From: Laguncularia racemosa
Lineage: Eukaryota; Streptophyta; Magnoliopsida; Myrtales; Combretaceae
Length of the DNA: 64,000 nucleotides
Direction: 5' to 3'
NCBI GenBank assembly: GCA_037954665.1
Contig: JBBMOL010000013.1
Coordinates: forward strand, 1,984,001 to 2,048,000
Below, piece after piece: positions 37,136 to 48,850 of this stretch. Under the pieces are notes generated by a model. It had not been told where the DNA came from and searched no databases. It worked only from the letters and a program-made list of their open reading frames with translations. Position 1 is the first letter of the stretch. Each line of letters begins with the position of its first letter. The translations under genes were made by a program, and so were the position numbers.

Positions 37136-39165
37136 TGTAACGTCTTAGAATTTAGAGTATCATAGTCCGTTGCGCATCACTATTATAAAGCGACACGCTA
37201 AGGCTCTAAGTCCACAATACTTCAAAACTTGATCATTCACATTATCCATCATATTGCTATAACTTCAATCAAATAAATAACTCTCAGATGAGTTATTCCA
37301 TATCTCTTTATTTAATAATAACAAAATCTCAAACTAACAGTTATCTCTATAACATTAACTTAACTAATAAAATTTTAGTTTATAAATATTTAGAATTCTC
37401 CATATAATAATAATGTTATCTTTCCGTCTAATCCATGTAATGCCCTACCAAGTCTCCATTCTCATCATACTCCACTTATTCGTCATTCTTGTCTACAGCT
37501 AAAAAAATATAGAAAGGGGAGTGAGGCTAAGCTCAATATGTGAGTATCACACTCATATATGCATGGCACACCACAATAATAGCATATACATATGTGCAAC
37601 ATTTATCCACAACGCATTCACACTCCAATTTACACATTAATGTCAAAATGAATTGTATCACAAAAGGGTACTCATGCCCTGGTACACACAACATTTGTCT
37701 TAATGGGAGCTGCCACTATGGGTCTCGTTTAACCCTAATGGGAACTGCTACTATGGGCCTCATCTAACCTTAATCTAACTCAAATTATTTTGATACACGA
37801 CTTCACTAGGGACAGCACGGCATACCAATCATCAAAGTGCCCCATAGGGATCTGTCACTATGAGCCCCTAGGCAGAGCCAAGCACAAGCAACATATATCA
37901 AGCAATTCATATAACACTTTAACATTTCATTATTTCACATACAAATCATTAAATAACTACCTAGCAATCACATATAACAAATAAGGTAAACACGTACTTG
38001 GAATCCTAGCCTTAAGCACATCTTGTCATGAGCTTAAGCTAAGTTGATATCTGTACAATCATCAATACATCCTTCTTAGTACTAAATATAAAAATAATAC
38101 AACTCTCTTAATTTCCCTTAATCTATTAGGTTATCTAAAGTCTTACTAATTATCTAGGTTGCGTGGAAATTGGTTTGATTTGGAGTTAAATAGATATATA
38201 ATGATATTGTTTTTTACTCAACACGACCATGTTAAAGGCTGTGTAGCTCAACACGGCTAGTACACGACCATGTCAAAAGGTTATGTACCTCTTGGTCGGT
38301 TTGGGTTCAACACGGTCGAAACACAACCGTGTAGACAGGCCGTGTATCTCTTGGTTTCAATACGATCGGAACACGACCATGTAGATAGGTTGTGTATCTC
38401 TTGATGTATCTATTATGCTCAACACGGGAGTAACATGACCGTGTTGGGAGGTCGTGTATCTCTCGGTATGTCTTTAGTGATCAACATAGGAGCAACACGA
38501 CTGTGTTGGAAGGTCATGTATTTTTCTAGTTTACACGGTCGAAACACGACTATATTGGGAGGTCGTATGTCTCTCGGTAAGGTCCTACGAAACCTAATTT
38601 TCTATACTAATTCCTCCTAAATCCCAATTCCTATGTTTTCTAATATAACTAATCGTTATTTTACCCATATCTAACACAAAGTTAGGTTATAGTATACTCA
38701 CTTGGCTTGGATTCACACTTGGAACTTGAATCCGATTGATTTCTTATTTGTTTAATCCCGCCCTTCAATTCAATCCCTATAAACAACGAAAATGATTTCG
38801 TGGTTGATTCTCCTTTGTTAAAATATGTCTTGTAATAACTAAAAATCATACCCTTTTGTTTCGTTGTGATGTCTCCTTAAATTACTTTAGATTTTTCCTA
38901 AATAGGCACTCTCTCTCTTTGTGTCGCTCTATCTCTTTAAGCTGCTGTTAATCGTCAGATGTGTAAAAAGGAGAACCCTAGGGTAGTTTTGCTTTAATAA
39001 CTCAACCAAAAAAAGACGAATTTTCCCCTGTTCCATTGTTCTCTTTACGACATTGCCATTTGTTAAATATATATATATATATCTTTATTATATTATCTAC
39101 TTATTTTATAATACTATTTTTATGACATATATGTTTATTTATTTATTTAAAAATCATGTATTACA
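37136..39165 (-). repeat. Left LTR (3' LTR) of the gypsy element
   Basis: Begins TGTAACGTCTTAGAATTTAG and ends ATGTATTACA; 2030 bases. The first about 850 bases match 45614-46460 closely. It is about 155 bases longer than the right LTR because of one extra palindromic unit and an AT-rich block near 39080-39155. Confidence 0.93.
38215..38595. repeat. Degenerate palindromic tandem array in the left gypsy LTR
   Basis: Six to seven units share a core like AACACGACCATGT...AGGTCGTGTATCTCTCGG. Each can fold, because CACGAC pairs with GTCGTG within a unit. Units are about 50-80 bases and diverged. Confidence 0.8.
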
Positions 39166-39178
39166 TTCTCTCTCCCTT
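39166..39178 (-). other. Polypurine tract of the gypsy element
   Basis: On the minus strand AAGGGAGAGAGAA lies immediately before the 3' LTR. Confidence 0.75.
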
Positions 39179-39229
39179 ATTAAAACTTTTGTCTTTGAAA
39201 GTTACTAGAAATTGGGAAGAGTTTTGGAT

Positions 39230-40547
39230 GCTTTTTCTTTATTTCTTTTTCTAATTCCCATGTCACCTTTCGTTCTGTTTGATTTGTCAATTATACTTTA
39301 ACGTAAGGAATTTTTCTTCTTCTTAATACTTGTTCCTTTGTATCCACTATCCTCACAGGTCTCTCTATAGATGACAGGTCTAGCTGTATCTTCAAGGGTT
39401 CTAAAGCTACCACTTGATCTGGGTTTGGTACATACTTTCTTAACATCGATATATGAAACAAATCATGTACTTTGACTAGACTTGGTAGTAGGGCCAACTT
39501 ATATGCAACTGTCCCAACTCTTTCTAGAATTTCGAATGGACCCACATATCTTGGATTTAGCTTACCTGCAGTCCAAACTTGATTACCCATTTAGTTGGAG
39601 ATATCTTCAGTAAGACTTTATCTTCAACTTGAAATTCTAAAGAGCGTCACCGTTTATTTGCATAACTTTTTTAGCAACTCTACGCTGATATAATTCGTTG
39701 CCTTATTACTTTAACCTTATCTACTATTTCCTGTACTATCTTTGGCCCTAGTATCCATCTTTCTCCGACTTCATTTCGGTGTAAGGAAGATTTGCACTTC
39801 TTGCCATACAATGCTTTGTAAGGAGCCATCTATGTAGTAGCATGGTAACTATTGTTATAAAGCAAATTCTACTAAAGGTAAATGATCACTTTAGTTACCC
39901 TCTTAATCTAATGTACAAGCTCGTAGTAGGTCTTCCAAAATTTGAATAGTTTTTTCAAACTGCCCATCTGTCCGATGATGAAATGCTATACTAAATTGGA
40001 GTTTGGTTCCCAGGGCTTGATGTAGACTTTTCCAGAATTTGCTTACAAATCGAATATCCCTGTCAGATGTAATAGTGGTTGGTATCCCATGTAATATGAC
40101 AATCTCTCTAATTTACATTTGAGCAAGCTTTTCTAATATGAACTCCACCTTAATTGGCAAGAAATGAGCAAACTTGGTCAATCTATCTATTATCACCTAA
40201 ATTGCATCATATTTCTCCTTGGTTCTTAGGAGTGCTGTGACAAACTCCATAGTTATATGTTCCCACTTCCATTCGGGCGCAAGAAGAGGTTGTAACTCAC
40301 AAACTGGTCTTTGGTGTTCAATCCTTATTTGTTAACATATGAGAAACTTGGATATATATTCTACTATCTCCCGTTTCATATTTTTCCACCAATAAGTGTT
40401 TTTGAGATTCTTGTACATCCTGGTTCTTCTTGGGTGTACCGTATACCTTGAGTAATAGGCTTCCTTCATGATCTTCTTCTTTAATTTTGTATTATTTGGA
40501 GCACACCATTTGTTACCATACTTGACTACTTCTTTAGTGTTCAACAC
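39230..40547 (-). pseudogene. gypsy integrase with chromodomain, broken
   Basis: The zinc-binding N-terminus is at 40332-40547 (HPRRTRMYKNLKNTYWWKNM, then a C near ISKFLIC). The catalytic core (39600-40330) is full of stops. The C-terminal part is open at 39291-39590: KLNPRYVGPFEILERVG, VHDLFHISMLRKY, then RRKIPYVKV, the start of a chromodomain that continues to about 39230 in another frame. The chromodomain defines chromoviruses. Confidence 0.88.
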
Positions 40548-40730
40548 AAATTCTATGGCTTCACCCTGTTCTCATTTATTCCTTATCTTCTGAATTTCAG
40601 AATCTTCCATTTATGCAGTTTTAATTTGATTGATAAGATTGGGTTAGATAATAAGTGTAGCCAACCTCTTTCTTACTTCTTGTGTCACCATTTCCAATTT
40701 CAATTTATCTATGTCTTCTAGTATTTTCCT

Positions 40731-41156
40731 CTAGGATGTGATTAACACTGGAATATTTATGTGTTTCTTCCTACTTAAAGCATCTGCAACCACATTTGCT
40801 TTTCCAGGGTGATAATGAATTTCCACATCATAATCATTCATCAATTCTAGCCACCTCCTTTGCCTCATATTCAGTTCCTTTTGGGTAAACAGATACTTCA
40901 AACTTTTTAGATTTGTAAATATTTTACACTTCTCCCCATAAAGATAGCGTCTCCACAATTTTAGTGCCAAGATTACAATAGCTAATTCCAAGTCATGGAT
41001 GGGGTAATTCTTCTCATACTGTTTTAGCTGGTAGGAGGCATATGCAACGACTCTCTCATTTTGCATAAGCACACACCTCAAACCTTGATTTGATACATCA
41101 CTGAATACTTCAAATTCTTTTCCCGTCTTCGGTAAGGCCAACACTGGAGTTATCAT
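40731..41156 (-). pseudogene. gypsy RNase H
   Basis: The longest open part of this pol, 141 codons: FEVFSDVSNQGLRCVLMQ, YASYQLKQYEKNYPIHDLEL, then RRWLELMNDYDVEIHYHPGK and VVADALSRK. These are standard gypsy RNase H and linker motifs. The usual D-A-S of SDAS is D-V-S here. Confidence 0.9.
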
Positions 41157-41329
41157 TAATTTGTCCTTTAAGGTTGTGAAGCTGCTTTCACATTCATCAC
41201 TCTATACGAACTTAGCCTTTTTCTTTGTCAGTTAAGTCAAGGGAGTTGCTAATCGGGAGAATCCTTCTATGAAGCATCTATAGTACCCAGCTAATTCTAG
41301 AAAACTCTTAACTTTTGTTGTAGTTCTTA

Positions 41330-42294
41330 GTCTTGGCTAGTCACTTACTGCCTTTACCTTCTCAAGGTCTACTGATATTCTATTATTGTTCACCACATGT
41401 TCTAAGAAGGATACCTGTTTCAACCAAAATTCACACTTACTAAATTTTGCATAAAGCTTTTCTTCCCCGAGTCTTTCCAGTACAGTTCTAAGATGTGCTT
41501 TATGTTCTTCTCTACTCTTGGAATAGATGAGGATATCATCTATGAAAACTACTACAAACTGGTCTAGCCAGTCTCTGAGCACTTTATTCATGAGGTCCAT
41601 GAAGGCTGTTAGAGCATTTTTCAACCAAAAGGCATTACCTGAAACTCGTAATGTCCATACTGAGTTCTAAAAGCGGTCTTTTGTACGTCTTCCTTCTTGA
41701 TTCTTAACAAATGGTACCCTGATCTCAAGTTAAGTTTGGAGAAGACTTGAGCTACTTATAATTAATCAAATAGGTCATCGATCCTTGGGAGAGGGTATTT
41801 GTTCTTGATTTTGACATGGTTTAGCTCTTATAATCTATACACAGTCTCATGCTCCCATCTTTCTTCTTAACAAATAGCATTGGAGTACCTCATGACGAGA
41901 CACTTGGTCTAATAAACCCATTATGTTGAAGCTCTTGAAGTCGAGTCTTTAGTTTAGATAGTTTAGTAGGTGCCATTCTATATGGTACTTTAGATATGGG
42001 TGTCCTTCTTGGTACAAGATCTATACAGAACTCTATCTCTTTGGCTAGTAGTAAACTCGGAAAATTCTCGAGAAAAACATCTGCATACTCATTCACTACA
42101 TACACATTTATCAATTTCTCAACTGGTTTTGTCTTTATTGATAAGGCTGACAGTTTTCCTTTATTCCATAACTCGTATGTTGGAAGAGTTGCAAGTCTCT
42201 GTGGATCTAACTTGAATACAATTTGTTCCTCATCAGGAAAATCAAATCTAACCATTAGATTGTGATAATCTATAGTGGCATTGTACTTAGACAA
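41330..42294 (-). pseudogene. gypsy reverse transcriptase, broken
   Basis: The N-terminal part (41890-42294) ends with VPYRMAPTKLSKLKTRLQEL and GFIRPSVSS. Remnants of TPMLFVKKKDGS and RLCIDYK follow. The palm motif FIDDILIYSKS is at about 41510-41560, followed by FSKCEFWLKQVSFL. A frameshift and stops lie between 41625 and 41890. Confidence 0.9.
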
Positions 42295-42321
42295 CTAGTT
42301 CACTCCTAGAATTAGATCAAA

Positions 42322-42528
42322 CTATATCATATCTAATATAAACAATTCAACTAACATTTCCTTGCCATGTATTACAATCTCTACATCTTTACATATTTGA
42401 TTTAATTTCCCTCCTACTCCAAAAGGAGTATTTACAATCATAGTATCCTCAAATACAACATGCTTCAATCCATATACATTCATAAACATAGGTGATATAC
42501 AAGAATGTGTTACACCCGTGTTAAACAA
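42322..42528 (-). pseudogene. gypsy aspartic protease fragment
   Basis: FNTGVTHSCIS corresponds to the retropepsin F-D-T-G-A-T-H-S-F-I-S motif of plant gypsy elements. The catalytic D is replaced by N, which would abolish activity. The usual D-x-I-L-G-x-x-W region follows in damaged form at about 42295-42320. Confidence 0.85.
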
Positions 42529-42734
42529 TATATAAGCAGTATTTGAGTTTATGAGTAGTGTACCTACTATGGTATCCTGATCATGGGTATCCTGCTGCTA
42601 CTGCTGTTGCAATGCAAACACCCTACTAGGTGCCCTTTATCTTAGTCCCACGTTCTAATTTCTACCTAGTGGTCCTCTAGATGCAGGTCTTATAGGCTAT
42701 TGGGCTTGTAAGGGTGTAGTTGCTTGAGTGTGAT

Positions 42735-42800
42735 GAGTACCACACTCGAATGATTTGTGCCCTCTCTACTTACAGGTGTAGCAGAAGGTTTGAGGGAGGG
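42735..42800 (-). pseudogene. gypsy gag zinc knuckle remnant
   Basis: The minus strand reads CYTCK, a stop, RGHKSFEC in near-continuous frame: a CX2CX4HX4C knuckle with a nonsense change. It lies left of the nested insertion, so gag is split between here and 44696-45223. Confidence 0.75.
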
Positions 42801-42877
42801 CTCCTTTAGTGTAGCTCCTACTGGTGCGTCTTATTTTGCTATAGGAGAAGCATGCCTCTTCTGGCCAATTACACTAT

Positions 42878-44265
42878 TGGTGCACTTAAATTTAACCGAT
42901 CGTTTTAAGTTTTAAATTTATAACCAATAAAATCTACTATCGAGTTAGGTAGTGTACATATCGATTATAATATAGATTTAACAGGTGTCGTCCTCTAAGA
43001 TCTAAAAAACAAGTACTAGTATTACCTTTATCTACTATTTAGTCTAATTTATGATGTGAAAATTATGAATTAAATTAACAATTAACAAATCCTAATAACC
43101 CTAGAATTAAATGATATTGTAAATATATATATATTCAATCACAAAATATACCCCTCATCTTGTTCCATCATAACCCTTAAATTCTCAAAATAAGATATCG
43201 ATTAACAAATCAATTTACACTTTGCACCATAGGAATTCTCAAGTAAAATCAATTACTTCCTCGAGTTAATCAATTCTTAATCATACACAAGATAATGGAG
43301 ACATCTCCCTCACTACTATCATGTAAGATCTCGTTAAGTTCACAAATTCCGATTAATTGCAGAAAATTAATGTTTTCCTACCTCTAGGTAAAACATGTAA
43401 TCTCTCTATTCATGAAGATATAATTTACTAGACGAAACCTTTTTCAATCTAATAAAAATTAGACATGTAATCAATTTACGCGCATAAATTAATCACAAGA
43501 ATAATGGAAACATATGAATAAATGCAAAGATATAAATAATTCATTAATCAATTAATGTTTTAGTACATGAGTTAGGGTTTTACAAGAAAGATATAAAAAA
43601 TTACTCCTCCATAGAGTTTTCAATAAAAACAGAGAATCTAGAAAAGTAAAATTGGTTCATGATAGAAAGAGTAATCCCTTGTGTTGTTTTGTGATCTCTA
43701 ATGATGTTCGGACAATTCTTCTCTTGAAGTTCGTAATAATGTCCCCCTAGGGTTTTTAGAACGAAGCTAAAAGAAAAAAAAGTCTCTTTAAAATAAAACA
43801 AGGCTACTATTTATAGTTTTGCGAAAACAAGGTTCAGCACGACCATGCTTGAAGCCGTGTTGACTCCAAAACACATCATTTTCATTGCCCAATTCAGCAC
43901 GGCCTCCAGCACGGCCATACTTGGGGCAGGGCTAAAAAAAAAAAAACAAACTTGTATTCTCGTTATGAGCATCAGCACGGGCTGTGCTGAACTTGGGGCA
44001 CAACTTAATATAGCTATTGGTAATTTTTTGCATCCAGCACTGGCGTCTGCATGGGTTGTGCTAAATTAAAAATCAATTTTCTTCATTTTTTGCCAAATTT
44101 CACCTCGTCTTTGCTCATATCATCCTTAAACCTTTCTTTTGTCTCCATTGAGGCCTGAAATTAAAATTTAATCATATAAGTACTCTTTTTTTCACAAATC
44201 ACATGAAATCCATATAAAATTATAACTAATAAGCACTAGAATTAAAAGTCTTCCGACACTTATCA
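42878..44265 (-). mobile_element. Nested solo-LTR-like insertion in the gypsy gag
   Basis: On the minus strand the insert starts TGATAAGTGTCGG and ends AAGTGCACCA (TG...CA), 1388 bases. It is flanked by ACTAT (42873-42877) and ACTAC (44266-44270), a five-base target duplication with one change. A TATA-like CTATAAATAG lies on its minus strand at 43807-43816, about 450 bases from the start, where a U3 promoter should be. No internal retroelement domains are present, so it is best read as a solo LTR, probably of a Tat-like gypsy or non-autonomous element (clade uncertain). Confidence 0.75.
43807..43816 (-). promoter_or_regulatory. TATA box of the nested LTR
   Basis: CTATAAATAG on the minus strand inside the solo-LTR-like insertion; placement agrees with a U3 region of about 450 bases. 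Confidence 0.55.
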
Positions 44266-44289
44266 ACTACTACAGATCATGAGGTCCTA

Positions 44290-45223
44290 AACATCTATAA
44301 CACCTCACACCTTGACCTACCTATGGAGGGGGAGGCAATGCTAGAGGTGTAGGCCTAGTTTGAAGAGGTCTAAGCACCTAAGCTACAAGTCTGGTTAGAT
44401 ATACAGCTGACCTCTTCTCTTTGTCTGCATAAGGTATGTTGGAAACAGGCCTTTTCCTTAAAACCGATCTTGATCTACGTGATAGTTGTTCCTCTAATCT
44501 CTTTTTGCTTTGCTCCAAGTATTTTCTTTGTTAAAGTAGTTAACTGAAAAGCCCCCACTTCATGTTGTAGGGTAGGCTCTAGTCCCCTCAAGAATCTTCT
44601 AGCTTGTGAGGCATCATCTCCTCTCATCACTTCTGGTAAGAACTTGCTTAAACGGTTTAACCCGCTTCATATGCCTCCACAAATCTATTGTCCTACTAGC
44701 AGTTATAATAATTAGCTTCTATTTTGCCTCTGATGTTGCTAGGGAAGTACTTTTCATAGAAGAGTTCCTTAAACCTCTGCCATTGGTTAGGAGCTCCTAC
44801 CAATCTGGATATACCGGTCCACCAATCTGTAGCTGCTCTCTTTAGCATGTAAGCAACATATCTCACTTTCCTATCTTTTAGGACCATGAAAGCTTCAAAG
44901 GTTCTTTTAGTCGTAGTGATCCAATATTTAGCCTCTATTGAATCATCAACCTTTGGGTGGAACTCCTTAGCCAATCTTACAAATTTTTCTAGCCCATAAG
45001 GTTCCTCTACAGGCCTGACAGGTCTCATAGCCTGCTATTATTGTTGTTCTTATGCCAACATTCCCACTAGAGCATTTACAGTCTCTAGCAACTGAGCACC
45101 TGTGACATTAGTCTGCTTTGGGGTTTTCTACTAAGGTAGTCTTTGAGGGTTCTTACCCTTTGGGGCATCTCTACCTTGTCCAACTCTAGATGAACCACGC
45201 ATGATACTTCTTCTTGGAGGCAT
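44290..45223 (-). pseudogene. gypsy gag, N-terminal part
   Basis: Start codon at 45221-45223 (MPPRRSIMRGSSR, then a basic stretch), a few stops, then an open part at 44696-45028. That part contains FHPKVDDSIEAKYWI, FEAFMVLKDRKVRYVAYML, AATDWWTG and WQRFKELFYEKYFP, the plant gypsy retrotrans_gag (capsid) domain. Downstream gag to about 44290 is in broken frames until the nested insert. Confidence 0.88.
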
Positions 45224-45594
45224 TCTATGTAAATTAAGATAGCAGAATGATCCCGAAGTTAAAATTTGTAAAGGGAGTTAATGACAGTATACATTTATGT
45301 ATACTCAAGCTCAAACATATATATATATATACCTATACATAATTAAACGGGACTATACAATAAAATACAATTACATAAAATATTTGGAGTAATATAACAT
45401 AATAGTTACCCTTTAATTTACCTACTCTATTCATTTCTTATGGTTTTATAGATTAGGTACTTGGTCTTATGATGATTCCAACTTACTTTCTACTGGTTGA
45501 ATCTTACACCTTTTGGATCACTACTTAATTCTAAGATTCATCGACCTAATCTCTATTTGATCATATCTAAATTTCAAAGATCATCAAAACCTAG

Positions 45595-45606
45595 GCTATG
45601 ATAACA
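45595..45606 (-). other. Degenerate primer-binding site of the gypsy element
   Basis: The minus strand reads TGTTATCATAGC seven bases after the 5' LTR. The initiator tRNA-Met complement is TGGTATCAGAGC, so 10 of 12 positions match. This primer is usual for Tekay/Del elements. Confidence 0.7.
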
Positions 45607-45613
45607 CTTAAGC

Positions 45614-47488
45614 TGTAACGCCTCAGAACTTAGAGCATCACAGCCTATCATGTGTCACTACTATAAAGCAACACGCTAAGGCTCTAACTCCACAATACTT
45701 CAAAACCTGATCATTAACATTATCCATCATATTACTATAATTTCAATTAAATAAATGACTCTTAGATGAGTCATTCCACATATTTAACAATAACAAAATC
45801 TCAAATTAACAGTTATCTCCATAACATTAACTTAACTAATAAAACTTTAATTTACAAATATTCATAATTCTCCATATAATAATAATGTTCTCTTCTCGTC
45901 TCATCCATGTAATGCCCCACCAAGTCTCCATTCTCATCATACTCCACTTGTTCGCCATTCTTGCCTGCAGCTAAAAAATATAGAAAGAGGGGTGAGCCTA
46001 AGCTCAATACGTAAATACCACTCACATGCGTGTGACACACCACAATAATAGCACATACATATATGTAACATTTATCTACATCACATTCACATTTCAACTT
46101 ACCCATCAATGTCAAAATGAATTATATCACATAAGAGTATTCATGATCCCGATGTACATAACATTTGTTTAAGTGGGAACTGTCACTGCGGGTCCTGTCT
46201 AACCCTAATGGGAACTACCATTGCAGACCCCATTTAACCCTAACCTACCTCAAATTATTTCAATACATAACTTCACTAGGGACAACACGGCATACCGATC
46301 ACCGAGGTGCCCCTTAAGGATCTGTCACTACATGCCCCTAGGCCGAGCCAAGCATAAGCAACATACATCAAGTAATTTATATAACACTTTAACATTTCAT
46401 TATTTCACATACAAATCATTAAATAGCTACCTAACAATCACATACAACAAACAAAGTAAACACGTACTTAGAATCCTAGCCTTAAGCATGTCTTGTCTTG
46501 AGTTTAAGCTAAGTTGATATCTGTACAATCATTAATACATCATTCTTAGCACTAAATAAAAGAATAATATAACTCTCTTAATTTTTCTTAATTTATTAGG
46601 TTATCTAAAGTCTTACTAATTATCTAGGTTGTGTGGAAATTGGTTTAATTTAAGTTTAAATAGATATATAATGATATTGTTTTTTACTTAACACAGCCAT
46701 GTTAAAGGCTGTGTAGCTCAGCACAACTAGTACACGACTGTGTCAAAAGGTTATGTATCATTCGGTGGGTTTGGGTTCAACACGGTCAAAACACGACTAT
46801 GTAAAAAGGTTGTGTATCCCTCGGTGTATCTGTTATGCTTAACATGGGAGTAACACGATTGTGTTAGGAGGTTATGTATCTTTCGGTATGTCTTTGGTGA
46901 TCAACACGAGAGCAACACGACTGTAGTGGAAAGTCGTGTATCTCTCTAGCTTACACGGTCGAAACACGGCCATGTTAGAAGGTCGTGTATCTCTTGGTAA
47001 AGTCCTACGAAACCTAATTTTCTATACTAATTCTTCCTAATTCCCAATTGCTATGTTTTCTAATCTAACTAATCATTATTTTACCCATATGTATACTCAC
47101 TTAGCTCATATTTGTGCTTGGAATTTGAATCGAGTTGATTCCTTACTTGTTTAATCTTGTCCTTCAATTCAATCCTTATGAACAACCAAAATGATTTCGT
47201 GGTTAAGTCTTCTTTGTTAAAATACATCTTGTAATAGCTAAAAATCATACATTTTTGCTTCGCTGCGATGTCTCCTTAGATCACTTTAGATTTTTCCTAA
47301 AGAGGCTCTCTCTCTCTTTGTGTCGCTCTATCTCTTTAGGCTATTGTGAATGGTCAGATATGCACAAAGGAGAACACTATGTTAGTTTCACTTTAATAGC
47401 TCAACCAAAAAAGACAAGTTGCCCCTATTCCATTATCCTTTTTATGACATTACCATTTGTTATATATATATATAAATCGTGTATTACA
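45614..47488 (-). repeat. Right LTR (5' LTR) of the gypsy element
   Basis: Begins TGTAACGCCTCAGAACTTAG and ends CGTGTATTACA; 1875 bases. It has one palindromic unit fewer than the left LTR (array at 46685-47005) and lacks about 75 bases of AT-rich sequence near the end. Confidence 0.93.
46685..47005. repeat. Palindromic tandem array in the right gypsy LTR
   Basis: Same units as at 38215-38595 (AACACGACTGTAGTGGAAAG, GTCGTGTATCTCTC and so on) but one unit shorter. Confidence 0.8.
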
Positions 47489-47836
47489 TATACACACTAT
47501 CTTGACATTGTTCCTCGTATTCCAATGGTCAACTAGTCATGAAACGAAATTCAAACCTTTTTTTTTTTGTGTGTTGGGATCATCTTCGTTTTCTTTTTCT
47601 CTAACAAACATTTAGGCAAGGATTTGTACAGTAAATGTAGGCTCGCATACGAGTTTATAATTCTGTACATGCAGCATATAAAAGGGTGGAAAAAGATGAA
47701 ACTATCTATCAAGAAAATGATACGCAATCAAAACTTCTAAATTTCCAATGCATCTTATTGACTAATTGATTGTGTTTTTTTTTTTTTTTACAATAAGATC
47801 AAGTATATATGTGACATATCTTCGGGTTTCCAATAG

Positions 47837-47941
47837 GGTTTAAGCATGAAGCAGAAGTATCCTCATGACAGGCGCGTAAAGGCATTTGAGTCTGAAAAAA
47901 TAGCTGCATCAGCTTCAAGTGCAATTATGCAACAACTATGA
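47837..47941 (+). other. Possible orphan terminal exon (34 codons)
   Basis: An acceptor CCAATAG is followed by an open frame GLSMKQKYPHDRRVKAFE and further Ala/Ser-rich residues to a TGA at 47939-47941. The composition looks like coding sequence (mixed charged residues, no low complexity) and differs from its AT-rich surroundings. I do not recognise the family, and no partner exon was found. It could be a gene fragment carried here or the last exon of a gene cut off by the gypsy insertion. Confidence 0.25.
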
Positions 47942-48659
47942 GGTATTTTTACTCTACATTACCTTAGTGTACTTCGTGCTCATTCTGGAAGCACAAGTAC
48001 CTATGATAAAATGCCTAAAGTGCATGAACAATCACCTTTCAACTACAAAAATGACTGTGAACACAGTTCTCATTATTGAACTTTTCTTTAGGTTCATCAT
48101 TATCATGTGTGAGTGGTTTGATACTCCTCCGACTGTAGTCTAATTATAGAGAGAAGTCCACTCATTGTCTGATCTTTTCCCTCATACGGTGCGATTGTCT
48201 TTCAATTTAATTGTATGATGTTGGCCTATGGTTCTTCTCCAAAGTAGATAATTATTCCTTCCTTAACTATTATGCAATTTCATCGTTAGGTCAAGGGAGG
48301 GAAACTTTGGTGGTCGTAATTAAAAGAATGGTCAGATATGACTTAAAAACATTAAATATTTGCCTAGAAAAAAAAAAAAAAAAGGTTAAGAGACTTGAAT
48401 AGATTGAGTTATGTTTGGATAGATATTTCAAGAAAGATTTAAATCCGAATCTCTTAGATGACTTGTTATTTTAATTTGCATTTTCAAACTCTATTAAAAG
48501 TTTCACATTATATTGAATATAATAGATTCATAATTTAATTAGATTCTTTTAGAATTCCCTTTTTGACACTACAAGAAAGGTACCTTAATCATGATTGTGT
48601 CCAAGTCAACACCCTCAGAGAATCATCAATTTTATGCCAAACGAAATCTAAATTCTGGT

Positions 48660-48850
48660 TTATGGGGTGCACCATGGGTGGCCAAGTAGTTTAAGTCATA
48701 AAGATGTCTCCTCACATGAGCAAAGTACCAAGTTGAGTTTCTTTATAGGGTGTGGACCAGCTCAAACCCATGCATAGAGTGAGTGGGTCACTGTGTGCAT
48801 CGCATTTGTGACGTGAAGGCAACTTCTTACTCTATGCATGCCTTGACTAA
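48660..48850 (+). mobile_element. Possible tRNA-derived SINE head
   Basis: GGTGGCCAAGTAGTTTAAG resembles a Pol III A box of tRNA-Leu/Ser type. A weaker B-box-like AGTTGAGTTTC follows about 50 bases later. No poly-A or poly-T end and no target duplication were established. Confidence 0.3.

Larger units (their letters stand above)
37136..47488 (-). mobile_element. Ty3/gypsy chromovirus (Tekay/Del type), full length but degenerate, with nested insertion
   Basis: Two long LTRs (37136-39165 and 45614-47488) bound a minus-strand element. The flanks GATAC (37131-37135) and TATAC (47489-47493) fit a five-base target duplication with one change. From right to left come a degenerate initiator-Met primer site, gag (start codon at 45221-45223), zinc knuckle, protease, RT, RNase H, integrase and a C-terminal chromodomain: the gypsy order. 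TGTAACG at the LTR start and the chromodomain point to the Tekay/Del clade. Stops and shifts in every domain show that it is inactive. A 1.39-kb LTR-like insertion splits gag. It landed about 100 bases past the presumed 3' end of the LRP1-like transcript, in opposite orientation. Confidence 0.95.

Noticed and set aside
38215..38595. CRISPR-like regular repeats
   Set aside because: The units are diverged, without unique spacers of constant length, and lie inside a plant retrotransposon LTR duplicated at 46685-47005.
42000..42265. Plus-strand frames of 71-89 codons over the gypsy pol
   Set aside because: Antisense shadows of the reverse transcriptase region.
48660..48850. Intact tRNA gene
   Set aside because: Only an A-box-like and a weak B-box-like motif; no cloverleaf with paired acceptor stem could be built.
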